From assembly GCA_029935325.1 (NCBI GenBank), contig JAOZKO010000034.1:1-15163 (forward strand): 15,163 bases of DNA. Reading direction: 5' to 3'. Numbering within the stretch: the first letter of the stretch is position 1; every line of letters begins with the position of its first letter. Position numbers and translations under genes: made by a program. This document shows positions 6,788 through 13,909 of the stretch, in pieces. The notes beneath the pieces are model-generated. The model saw only the letters and a list, made by a program, of their open reading frames with translations, was not told the DNA's origin and made no database searches. This stretch comes from Bacteroidales bacterium (GTDB lineage: Bacteria; Bacteroidota; Bacteroidia; Bacteroidales; UBA1556).

Positions 6788-6965
6788 GGGGTTGGAAGAT
6801 GTTGTAAAGGAATTGTAAAGGGTTGGAAAGGGTGGTAAAGGAATTGTAAAGGGTTGGAAGGGATTGTAAAGGAATTGTGAGGAATTGTAAAGGGTTGGAA
6901 AGGGTGGTAAAGGAATTGTAAAGGAATTGTAAAGGAATTGTAAGGGATTGGAAAGGGTGGTAAAG
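6780..6965. repeat. 18-unit tandem array, 10-11 nt period, C-free plus strand
   Basis: Eighteen units of 10 or 11 nt (mean 10.3) vary around AATTGTAAAGG and GGTTGGAAAG. A 44-nt higher-order block occurs twice without change (6809-6852 and 6881-6924). The plus strand has no cytosine from 6772 to 6971. The period is close to one helical turn, so all units would face the same side of the DNA. The stretch GGTTGGAAAGGGTGG (6821-6835 and 6893-6907) could form a two-tier G-quadruplex. There are no unique spacers, so it is not a CRISPR. A 94-codon minus-strand frame across it is only a by-product of the repeat. Confidence 0.95.
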
Positions 6966-6976
6966 GAAATACCAAA

Positions 6977-7032
6977 CAGGAAAACAGGAAAACCGAAAAA
7001 CCTAAAAACCTAAAAACCTAAAAACTTAAAAA
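6977..7032. repeat. Seven-unit 8-nt tandem repeat (CCTAAAAA type)
   Basis: The units are CAGGAAAA twice, CCGAAAAA, CCTAAAAA three times, and CTTAAAAA. It starts 11 nt after the C-free array and ends eight bases before the stop codon of the thioesterase gene. On the minus strand it gives a series of TTTTT tracts just after that gene, which might help to end transcription. Confidence 0.9.
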
Positions 7033-7040
7033 CCTTAACC

Positions 7041-7559
7041 TCAACCAACAATCTGCTCCATAAGTTTCTTATGCAAATCATTATTCCCAAGCTTATCATC
7101 AGGTACAATAATATACAGTCCTTCAGATTTTGAGATAATACTATTGTCGTTATTAATAATTGAAGCTTTCATCCATACCTTACGACCTTCAACTCTATCT
7201 ACCATTACTTCAACACTAACAACCGAATTTAGCGGAAGCATTTTTAGGTATTCTACAGTGATTTTTGCTGCCACCACTGAATATCCTGCTGCCCATGCTC
7301 CCAATCCCATTGCTTCATCTAGTACCGCTGCCATACTTCCGCCATGAGCATGAGAAGGAGGGCCTTGAGCCAATTCTCCAAAAAACACCTTTGCACAGAA
7401 TTGCTTATTCCCTTTGTTTATAAAATATTTAACCCTCAGTCGCTTCCCATTTTCATCACCACCAACAAAGGATCTACCAATGCCATATTCCTTAGGGAAA
7501 ACCAATTCCTTAAATTCTTTACCTGCTTCTAATTCAGATTGTATTTCTTGCTCTTCCAT
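7041..7559 (-). CDS. PaaI-like hotdog-fold acyl-CoA thioesterase
   Basis: A probable cytosolic thioesterase of 172 residues with one hotdog domain. The diagnostic region is GPPSHAHGGSMAAVLDEAM (66-84): the HGG turn, then the helix carrying the catalytic acid D/E of the PaaI group. A strand (KITVEYLKMLPL) and the usual C-terminal strands follow. The exact acyl-CoA substrate cannot be read from sequence. The ATG at 7559 is chosen over a GTG at 7565. It begins nine bases after the stop of the upstream YhbP-like gene, so the two form an operon. Its 3' end runs directly into the 8-nt repeat and shows no ordinary hairpin terminator. Confidence 0.87.
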   Translation of the reverse strand: MEEQEIQSELEAGKEFKELVFPKEYGIGRSFVGGDENGKRLRVKYFINKGNKQFCAKVFFGELAQGPPSHAHGGSMAAVLDEAMGLGAWAAGYSVVAAKITVEYLKMLPLNSVVSVEVMVDRVEGRKVWMKASIINNDNSIISKSEGLYIIVPDDKLGNNDLHKKLMEQIVG

Positions 7560-7568
7560 AACCACAAT

Positions 7569-7997
7569 TTAGCTTTCCCAAATTAACTTCTTTCCAAAAC
7601 CAAGTCTGTTGTCGGTTAACTTATAGAAATTTACTTTTAGCGCCCACATGGTTTCTAGCTTAAGAATTGCATAGGGGTATATTCTTAAGTATGCCTTTTT
7701 TGCTTTCTTTTCAGCCTCTTCTGTTAAAGCAATACTATTTCCAATAATTTGTAAACCTTGTATTTTACCAATGGCTTTTGTTTCCAAAACAATACTTGCC
7801 GCAACTTTAGAATTACTTAGCATTTCATTTCCATGGCGAGTTTTTGGGTCGCTGGTGAAAATAAACGTATTTTCCTCTGGGAGAAAAATATAAAAACAGT
7901 TGGCAACATATGCTTGTTCATTGGCAGTGGTAGCAAGTGTCAACACATGATGCTGATCTATAAATTCTATAATCTTTTTGTCAATTTGCTTGTTCAT
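7569..7997 (-). CDS. YhbP/UPF0306-like FMN-binding split-barrel protein
   Basis: This 142-residue protein is related to the pyridoxamine-phosphate-oxidase fold and to E. coli YhbP (UPF0306). Signatures are HVLTLAT near the N-terminus (17-23), TSDPKTRHGNEM (48-59) where the family has DDKTRHA, KKAYLRIYP, and the closing TDNRLGFGKKLIW (128-140), which closely resembles the YhbP C-terminus. Members of this fold usually bind a flavin, but the reaction of UPF0306 proteins is not known. The ATG at 7997 is used; the longer frame begins at a TTG inside the promoter region. It is the first gene of an operon with the thioesterase. A variant -7 box lies 21 nt upstream. Confidence 0.85.
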   Translation of the reverse strand: MNKQIDKKIIEFIDQHHVLTLATTANEQAYVANCFYIFLPEENTFIFTSDPKTRHGNEMLSNSKVAASIVLETKAIGKIQGLQIIGNSIALTEEAEKKAKKAYLRIYPYAILKLETMWALKVNFYKLTDNRLGFGKKLIWES

Positions 7998-8018
7998 TGT
8001 AGTAATATTTTGAAAGGG

Positions 8019-8026
8019 CGAATATA
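8019..8026 (-). promoter_or_regulatory. Variant -7 box of the YhbP-like operon
   Basis: On the minus strand this reads TATATTCG, one mismatch from TAnnTTTG, 21 nt before the ATG at 7997. No -33 TTG was seen. Confidence 0.35.
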
Positions 8027-8100
8027 GGAATATTTGGATTTGTATTTCGCTAAACAAGTGTGCAAAAACAACACATAATCCAGCTTGTGCATATTTTCAC

Positions 8101-8108
8101 TATCTTCG
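8101..8108 (+). promoter_or_regulatory. Variant -7 box of the mltF-like gene
   Basis: TATCTTCG is one mismatch from TAnnTTTG and lies 19 nt before the ATG at 8128. It is divergent from the box at 8019-8026, which carries the same TTCG variant. Confidence 0.35.
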
Positions 8109-8127
8109 CTTAATATTTAGTTTACAT

Positions 8128-9573
8128 ATGAGTTTTATACGTTCAAAAAAGCGGTTTATCTTTATCATTGGAATAATATTAATTATTATTCTGGGTTTTA
8201 TGCTAACACTCCCAAAAACCTCAAGCAAGTCAAAAACAAATAAAATCCCCAAGAGCATTAGCGTTAATACTCTGCAAAATATTCAAAAGCGAAATAAAAT
8301 AAATATTCTCACTCATAATAATTCTACTTCATACTTTGTTTACAAAGGGCAGCCTATGGGTTTTCATTATGATTTGGTAAAAGCATTTGCAAAAAGCAAG
8401 GATTGGGATTTTGAGATTATTGTTGAGGAAGACCTACAAAAAGCTCTTGAAATGCTAAATGATGGCAAGGGAGATTTGGTTGCAATGGATATTACCCATA
8501 CCAGAACTCGGGAGAAAACAATTCAATTTACAGAATCAATAGGTTTTAATCGGCAAGTATTGGTTCAACGAAAGAAATATAGCAGAAAAAAAAGTGATAC
8601 TGCTGATTATATCAAAACCGTTATGGATTTGGAAAATAAGCAGATATATGTTCAAAAAGGCACCATATTTATTAATAACCTCAAGCATTTGCAAGATATG
8701 AGTGCCACTGATTTTGATATAGTTATTGACACTATTCATACTATGGAGGAACTAGTTCTGATGGTTGCCAATGGTCAAATAAACTATACTGCATGCGACG
8801 AGCGTATTGCCAAAGCAAATGCCACTTACGACTCTAAAATAGATTATAGCATGTGTTTGAGTACACAGCAGAGGCTGGCTTGGGCAATTCCAAAAGGTGC
8901 CGACTCACTTCTTTACGAAATTAATTTATGGCTGAAGGAATTCAAAAAAACAAGAAAGTATGCCATCTTAAATAGTAAGTATTATAAAACAAAGAAGAAA
9001 AGTTTCTATACCGATCAGGAGTTCTTACCTTTAAGAGGTGGCGGAATTTCTCCTTATGATGATATTATAAAGAAGTATGCTAAAGAACTTGATTGGGATT
9101 GGCGATTATTAGCTGCTGTAATAAACCAAGAGTCAAGATTTAATGCAGAGGCAAATAGTTGGGCAGGAGCAAATGGACTAATGCAGCTAATGCCTGCTGC
9201 AGCAAAGAAATTTGGCCTTGAAGATCCATTTAATCCTGAAGAAAATATTAAAGCAGGAGTAAAATATTTAAAATATTTGCTGGGCAAATTTGATGAACCT
9301 GAGATTTCAAAAACAGAACAAATAAAATTTGCATTGGCATCATATAATGTGGGCATGGGGCATATTATTGATGCACGAAAACTCGCACAAAAGAATAATC
9401 AAAATCCAAACCAATGGACACAAAGTGTTGATACTTTTATTATCCTTAAATCGAATCCAAAATACTATAACGACCCTGATGTAAAGTATGGATATTGCCA
9501 TGGAAAAGAGACTTATGCTTATGTGGAGAAGATATTTGCGTTTTATGCTAATTATGTAAATGTTGTAAACTAG
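8128..9573 (+). CDS. mltF: Membrane-bound lytic murein transglycosylase F-like
   Basis: An exported peptidoglycan lyase of 481 residues, with the same two-domain plan as E. coli MltF. A basic N-terminus and one hydrophobic segment (about 9-28) give a membrane anchor or signal. Next comes an extracellular solute-binding (SBP_bac_3-like) domain at about 55-285, with YDLVKAFAKSKDWDFEI and DLVAMDITHTRTREK. The SLT domain follows at about 310-470. The catalytic glutamate is E335 in AAVINQESRFN, with GLMQLMP at 350-356 and ASYNVGMGH at 404-412. It should cleave glycan strands non-hydrolytically in the periplasm, and in MltF the SBP-like domain modulates activity in response to muropeptides. No lipobox is seen. 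It converges on the glucosaminidase gene with 32 nt between the stops. Confidence 0.92.
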   Translation: MSFIRSKKRFIFIIGIILIIILGFMLTLPKTSSKSKTNKIPKSISVNTLQNIQKRNKINILTHNNSTSYFVYKGQPMGFHYDLVKAFAKSKDWDFEIIVEEDLQKALEMLNDGKGDLVAMDITHTRTREKTIQFTESIGFNRQVLVQRKKYSRKKSDTADYIKTVMDLENKQIYVQKGTIFINNLKHLQDMSATDFDIVIDTIHTMEELVLMVANGQINYTACDERIAKANATYDSKIDYSMCLSTQQRLAWAIPKGADSLLYEINLWLKEFKKTRKYAILNSKYYKTKKKSFYTDQEFLPLRGGGISPYDDIIKKYAKELDWDWRLLAAVINQESRFNAEANSWAGANGLMQLMPAAAKKFGLEDPFNPEENIKAGVKYLKYLLGKFDEPEISKTEQIKFALASYNVGMGHIIDARKLAQKNNQNPNQWTQSVDTFIILKSNPKYYNDPDVKYGYCHGKETYAYVEKIFAFYANYVNVVN

Positions 9574-9605
9574 AAGCTTATATAGTGTCTGCCTTAAATT
9601 CAATT

Positions 9606-10586
9606 CTATTTTAACTTCTTAGTCTTTTTCAGATTCAATTTATCTCCAACATTTATCTTTGCATCGCTTTTTAAGTTATTTCTCTTTAAAAGCCATTTCA
9701 ATTTTATACCATGTATTTGGCTAATTTCCCAAAGGCTTTGCCCCTTCTTTACTGAATGGTATTTTAAATCTCCCTTACGACGTTTTGGTTGTAGGTACAG
9801 CATCATTCCTACTTTTATTTGGCTACCTTTCGCCATATCATTATACTTATAAATCTGATTTGGAGAAACATTGAACAGTTGAGCAATTTGTAATACACCC
9901 TCACCTTCGTGTACAATTATATATTTCACTCTATTGCGATACAAAATACTGTGAGGGCCTTTGTGCTTGTTTTTCTTAAGAGGAATAACGCTTGCTATTG
10001 CATTTGTATCATCAGGTAATACTACAGCTGGATCTTGCCCATCAAGTAATAATAGTTTTTTAAAATCAGCCTCACTCATCTTATCATATTGAGCCAAATC
10101 ATATCTTTCTATCAAGTCAATTAATCGCTGAGGATATTGTGGATTCGTAGCATAACCAGCTTTTTTCAGACCCTTTGCCCAGGATTTATAATCTGTAATT
10201 TTATATTCAAAAAGGAAAGCATATCTACTTTTTGTTGATAAAAAAATAGCATGATCGGTATAGGACTCCTCTACATTATCATAAACTCGAAAGCATTCGT
10301 CCTTAGCATCATCATCTTTATAAATCCGTTTTCCTTTCCAATCGCTATGGCACTTTATTCCAAAGTGATTATTTGCCTCAGTAGCTAGTCTGCTTTTACC
10401 GTGACCCGATTCAAGCATTCCTTGCGCCAAAGTAATAGCTGCGGGTATATTATAGGAAAACCTATGTTGGATGGCAATTAGTTTATACTTCTCGATATAT
10501 TTATCAGAATCAGACTCTTGTGCATTAACACCGACAGAAACAAATAAAATAATAATTAAAGCAAATATACTTTTTAAAGTTTTCAT
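9606..10586 (-). CDS. Secreted N-acetylglucosaminidase with two LysM domains
   Basis: A murein hydrolase of 326 residues. It has a signal peptide (1-22, MKTLKSIFALIIILF...VNA, cleavage before Q23). A glucosaminidase domain of the FlgJ/Auto type follows (about 28-170) with YNIPAAITLAQGMLESGHGK, whose likely catalytic glutamate is E59, then NNHFGIKCH and the YPQRLIDLIERYDL end. Two LysM domains come last: 222-267 (divergent, HEGEGVLQIAQLFNVS) and 275-320 (YHSVKKGQSLWEISQIHG), for binding peptidoglycan. It should act in the periplasm on septal or lateral wall. The ATG at 10586 is used; the longer frame reaches back through the promoter and lacks a signal at its end. It has its own strong promoter, so it is separate from the moxR operon upstream. 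Confidence 0.93.
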   Translation of the reverse strand: MKTLKSIFALIIILFVSVGVNAQESDSDKYIEKYKLIAIQHRFSYNIPAAITLAQGMLESGHGKSRLATEANNHFGIKCHSDWKGKRIYKDDDAKDECFRVYDNVEESYTDHAIFLSTKSRYAFLFEYKITDYKSWAKGLKKAGYATNPQYPQRLIDLIERYDLAQYDKMSEADFKKLLLLDGQDPAVVLPDDTNAIASVIPLKKNKHKGPHSILYRNRVKYIIVHEGEGVLQIAQLFNVSPNQIYKYNDMAKGSQIKVGMMLYLQPKRRKGDLKYHSVKKGQSLWEISQIHGIKLKWLLKRNNLKSDAKINVGDKLNLKKTKKLK

Positions 10587-10604
10587 AATTAGAATATTGA
10601 ATCT

Positions 10605-10635
10605 CAAAAGTAAGTCAATACAAAGGGGGAAGCAA
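10605..10635 (-). promoter_or_regulatory. Complete Bacteroidota promoter (TTG-N20-TACTTTTG) for the glucosaminidase gene
   Basis: On the minus strand, TTG (10635-10633) is followed by exactly 20 nt and then TACTTTTG (10612-10605). This is the clearest full -33/-7 pair in the window. The -7 box ends 18 nt before the ATG at 10586. Confidence 0.65.
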
Positions 10636-10652
10636 TAAACTATGATGTTTTT

Positions 10653-10672
10653 TTCCACATTGGATTGTGGAA
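10653..10672. other. 7-bp hairpin between moxR and the glucosaminidase promoter
   Basis: TTCCACA (10653-10659) pairs with TGTGGAA (10666-10672) over a 6-nt loop. On the minus strand it is followed by A, not T, so it is not a standard terminator for moxR. It could still slow or process the transcript. No better terminator was found in this gap. Confidence 0.4.
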
Positions 10673-10709
10673 GAATTAAAGATAGTAATCCATCTAGAAA
10701 AATCTATGA

Positions 10710-11684
10710 TTAAGCTTCAATAAAGGCATTTATTAAGTCCTCAATACTAAAGCCATCTGCTTCAGCCTTATAATTTTTAACAAGGCGGTGGCGCAATACT
10801 GAAGGAGCAATAGCTTTAACATCCTCAATATCTGGAGACAATTTTCCGTTAAAAGCGGCATGTACTTTTGCTGCAATTATTAGAAATTGTGAGGCACGTG
10901 GACCTGCTCCCCATAAAAGATATTTATTAGCATATTCGTGAGCTAAGTCAGTAGCTGGTCGGGTAGAATTAACTAAACTAACAGCGTATTTATAAACATT
11001 ATCAGCAACTGGTAATTTTCTAATTAGTTGCTGAAAATACATAATTTCTTCACCACTAATAACCTCTGATACATTACCTATAAAATTACCTGTTGTTCCT
11101 TTTACAATATCCAACTCTTCATTAAATGAAGGGTAATCAAGAATAAGATTGAACATAAAACGGTCTAATTGAGCCTCCGGAAGTGGGTATGTACCTTCTT
11201 GCTCTATTGGATTTTGAGTTGCTAAAACGAAGAAAGGCTGGTCTAGAATATAATTATTTCCTGCCACCGTAACACTACGCTCTTGCATAGCCTCTAGCAA
11301 TGCTGCTTGAGTTTTTGGGGGAGTACGGTTTATCTCATCAGCAAGTACAATATTTGTAAATACTGGCCCCTTGATAAACTTAAATTTTCTGTTCTCATCC
11401 AGAATTTCGGTACCGATAATATCAGAAGGCATCAAATCTGGTGTAAACTGTATTCTTTTGAAATCAATACCTAGAACCTGAGCAAGAGTACTTACCATTA
11501 ATGTTTTTGCCAAGCCAGGAACTCCGACCAAAAGGCAATGTCCATTACTAAATATTGAGATTAACAAATTTCGCACAACTTCGTCTTGCCCAACAATTAT
11601 TTTAGCAATCTCTGTTTTCAACAAAGCATACTTTGCCGTTAGAGCATCAAAAGCTTCCTTTTCGTTATTAAATTTTGTATCCAT
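10710..11684 (-). CDS. moxR: MoxR-family AAA+ ATPase
   Basis: A cytosolic AAA+ chaperone-like ATPase of 324 residues. Motifs, numbered from the ATG at 11684, are Walker A GVPGLAKT (54-61), Walker B IVLADEINR with DE at 116-117, and sensor-1-type ATQNP (155-159), followed by EQEGTYPLPEAQLDRF. The C-terminal lid domain holds GASPRA-like GAGPRASQ. MoxR proteins usually help mature or insert cofactors in complexes with VWA-domain proteins. An alternative ATG at 11699 would overlap the preceding surA gene by 14 nt. The start at 11684 is one base after that stop and fits the usual N-terminus. It is the last gene of the chaperone operon. The DUF58 and VWA partner genes that often follow MoxR are not present downstream here. 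Confidence 0.93.
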   Translation of the reverse strand: MDTKFNNEKEAFDALTAKYALLKTEIAKIIVGQDEVVRNLLISIFSNGHCLLVGVPGLAKTLMVSTLAQVLGIDFKRIQFTPDLMPSDIIGTEILDENRKFKFIKGPVFTNIVLADEINRTPPKTQAALLEAMQERSVTVAGNNYILDQPFFVLATQNPIEQEGTYPLPEAQLDRFMFNLILDYPSFNEELDIVKGTTGNFIGNVSEVISGEEIMYFQQLIRKLPVADNVYKYAVSLVNSTRPATDLAHEYANKYLLWGAGPRASQFLIIAAKVHAAFNGKLSPDIEDVKAIAPSVLRHRLVKNYKAEADGFSIEDLINAFIEA

Positions 11685-11685
11685 A

Positions 11686-13047
11686 TTATTCCCACTCATA
11701 TGTAAAATTACACTGCTTCAACTTCTTGTCCAAAATAATAATATATGTTTTTTCAGATTTTTCAGTTATCCACTTACCCACAGCATCAGATTTCTTTTGC
11801 GTTAGAGCAAACTCTTGTATCTTGTCGTAGTCTTCCTCTAATGTTGCTCTATGAGGCTTTGTTCTTTTATCTAGGCGAATTATCCGTAATGCTTTAAGAT
11901 TTCTTTCCTTCTCATAAAGAACGGGAGGAGATATTTCCCCAACGTTCATTTTATCAAGCTTAAAGAACAGCTGTTTATCAATCTGCTCAGGAGTAAATAT
12001 ATTACTTCCTGTTTGTGCGTTTATTGCTACTCCTCCACTATATTTTGAATCATCATCAGAATATGTCATTGCAGCTACTTCAAAAGCAATTTTACCTGAT
12101 GCAATCAATTGATATACACTATCTAATTTCGCCTTAGCTATTTCTAGTGACATTGGAGAAATTTTAGTCATGATAAGAATATGCCTAACATTTATATAAT
12201 CACCTTTACGTTTTATAAGTTTTAAAATATGAAAGCCTGCTTCTGTTTCAATAATTGGACTAATTTCACCGGGCTGCAAAGCAAAAGCAGCTGCTTCAAA
12301 CTCAGGATACATTACTCCTCTACTAAAATCTCCTAATTCACCGCCCTTTATTGCAGAGCCAGGATCTTCGGAATATATTCTCGCCATTGATTCAAAATTC
12401 TCACCTTCAATAATACGTTTTCTAATACCTTCAAGCTTTTGCCTAGCATAGGCTTTTTCTTCTGGTAGAATTTTTGGAATCATAATAATTTGAGAATATA
12501 CATATTCTGAGCCTATTAAAGGAATACTATCCTTAGGTATTTTATGGAAAAACTCCCTAACCTCCGAGGGAGTAATAGTTACATTCTGTGTAATCTTTGT
12601 TTTCACTTGCTCTGAAAGCATTTGGTCGTGAATAGTATTTCTTAAGTCATTCTTAATCTCTAGAATTGTTTTATTATAATACTGCTCTAACTTTTCCTGT
12701 GAGCCAATCTGCGAAATAAAATACTGCAAGCGCCTATCCATTTCTCCTTCAACCATTTCGTCTGACACTTCAACACTATCCAATTGAGCTTCATTCAAAA
12801 GCAACTTTGCAAACAAAACCTCTTCAAAAACTTGACATCTAATAGCATCGCCATCAGAAGTGTATCCTTGCATTAGGTACTGCATATATTGATTTTCAAC
12901 ATCTGAATATAATATTTCGTTACCGCCAACAATTGCTATTACTTTATCAATAACTGTTTTTTGGGCATTGAGTTGAAATGTAATTATACTGAATAATACA
13001 AGTACAAAAGTTCTTACTACTATTTTATATATTCTAATACCTTTCAT
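11686..13047 (-). CDS. surA: SurA-like periplasmic chaperone/peptidyl-prolyl isomerase
   Basis: A periplasmic chaperone for outer-membrane proteins, 453 residues. It has a signal peptide (1-28, ending FQLNA before Q29). A SurA N-terminal domain (about 30-165) begins with DKVIAIVGGNEILYSDVE. Two consecutive PpiC rotamase domains follow, at about 182-280 (IYSEDPGSAIKGGELGDF and EAGFHILKL) and 285-392 (INVRHILIM). Length and order match E. coli SurA (428). The ATG at 13047 is used, ten bases after the preceding gene's stop. The longer frame that would overlap that gene has no signal peptide at its start. The second rotamase domain looks less conserved (SDDDSKYSGG without the GELG pattern), so chaperone function may matter more than isomerase activity. 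It is the third gene of the operon. Confidence 0.93.
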   Translation of the reverse strand: MKGIRIYKIVVRTFVLVLFSIITFQLNAQKTVIDKVIAIVGGNEILYSDVENQYMQYLMQGYTSDGDAIRCQVFEEVLFAKLLLNEAQLDSVEVSDEMVEGEMDRRLQYFISQIGSQEKLEQYYNKTILEIKNDLRNTIHDQMLSEQVKTKITQNVTITPSEVREFFHKIPKDSIPLIGSEYVYSQIIMIPKILPEEKAYARQKLEGIRKRIIEGENFESMARIYSEDPGSAIKGGELGDFSRGVMYPEFEAAAFALQPGEISPIIETEAGFHILKLIKRKGDYINVRHILIMTKISPMSLEIAKAKLDSVYQLIASGKIAFEVAAMTYSDDDSKYSGGVAINAQTGSNIFTPEQIDKQLFFKLDKMNVGEISPPVLYEKERNLKALRIIRLDKRTKPHRATLEEDYDKIQEFALTQKKSDAVGKWITEKSEKTYIIILDKKLKQCNFTYEWE

Positions 13048-13057
13048 TAATAATCGT

Positions 13058-13909
13058 TTAATTTGCAATATTAATAGCTCCCTTTTCTTGTGCTTCAATA
13101 AAAACATCTCTTTTCATCCTTTCTATAAGCTCCATTTTTCTCATATTAATAATGATTGTTCTTATTCTATCATATTCAAAACTCAAAGGTGACAAATTAT
13201 CTTGAATTCTATAGTTATTGATTCTCAACATATATGTAAAAAGAGAATCTTTTACTTCGATAAATTTATTATTCTGTAAATATAAGGATTTATTATAGGT
13301 TTGAAGAGGCACTTCCTTTAATAAATCATCAAACAATATCCATGTATTATCATCTAAGAAATAGTTTACAGCTTTATCTTCTGCAATTTTTCTGATTTTA
13401 ATATTATCCTCTTCTTTATAGTCTCTAAGGAGTTTTCGTATTTGTTTTAAGTTCTTTGACTCTAATGGAAGCTTAAGAAATGCTACTTGCACAATATCAT
13501 CCTTCAGTGTAAATTCTTCCTTATGAGCATCGTAATAAACTTCAACCTCCTCATAATCAACAATTGTATCTAGCTTTTGCTCGATTAAGCGCTTCGTATA
13601 TCTATATATCAGCATAGTATTTCTATACTCTTCAACCTGCTTTTCTAGTTCCAAATCTTCACTCTCTATTCTTAAATCATTGGTCTTAGCCTTTTGCAAA
13701 ATAGCATGATGATGTGTCCACTGGTTAATATAATCGCTAACTAATAATACACTATCATCATAGTTAATCCCTTCAGGAATACGTTCCAACAGTTCGTCTT
13801 CGTATAGCTTATAATCATAAACTTGGGCAATAAGCTTCCGCTCATCTTGCTTAAAATCACAAGATGACAACAGAAAAAGGGCTCCTATTATGTAGATAAA
13901 TTTAATCAA
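13058..13909 (-). CDS. SurA/PpiC-like lipoprotein, TTG start
   Basis: A 284-codon gene giving an exported lipoprotein with the lipobox LLSSC (lipidated C17) after the hydrophobic stretch FIYIIGALF. The body is mostly helical and charged. It begins like a SurA N-terminal domain (LIAQVYDYKLYEDELLERIP) and contains a PpiC-like stretch DYEEVEVYYDAHKEEF leading to a degenerate isomerase region. No GELGDF-type active segment is seen, so it is probably a chaperone only. No ATG precedes the signal peptide. The start must be TTG (or ATT), and the TTG directly follows the TAA of the upstream gene in the same frame (TAATTG), which suggests stop-restart coupling. It lies between a PpiC gene and surA, an order also seen in other Bacteroidota from general knowledge. 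Confidence 0.88.
   Translation of the reverse strand: MIKFIYIIGALFLLSSCDFKQDERKLIAQVYDYKLYEDELLERIPEGINYDDSVLLVSDYINQWTHHHAILQKAKTNDLRIESEDLELEKQVEEYRNTMLIYRYTKRLIEQKLDTIVDYEEVEVYYDAHKEEFTLKDDIVQVAFLKLPLESKNLKQIRKLLRDYKEEDNIKIRKIAEDKAVNYFLDDNTWILFDDLLKEVPLQTYNKSLYLQNNKFIEVKDSLFTYMLRINNYRIQDNLSPLSFEYDRIRTIIINMRKMELIERMKRDVFIEAQEKGAINIAN

Noticed and set aside
6780..6965. Possible CRISPR array
   Set aside because: Units of 10-11 nt follow each other with no unique spacers, and no cas genes are near.
6691..6975. 94-codon minus-strand ORF rich in Pro, Phe and Tyr across the tandem array
   Set aside because: It is the direct translation of the 10-11 nt repeat, with a start inside the array and no regulatory signals of its own. 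It also overlaps the end of the Zn-ribbon/HTH gene.
7144..7532. Plus-strand ORFs opposite the thioesterase
   Set aside because: They are shadows of the hotdog gene, with no start signals or family features.
8536..8739. Minus-strand ORFs inside mltF (also 9054-9356 and 9340-9603)
   Set aside because: They lie opposite a well-supported two-domain gene and have no recognisable motifs.
10653..10672. Hairpin as intrinsic terminator of the moxR operon
   Set aside because: On the coding strand it is followed by a run of A, not T.
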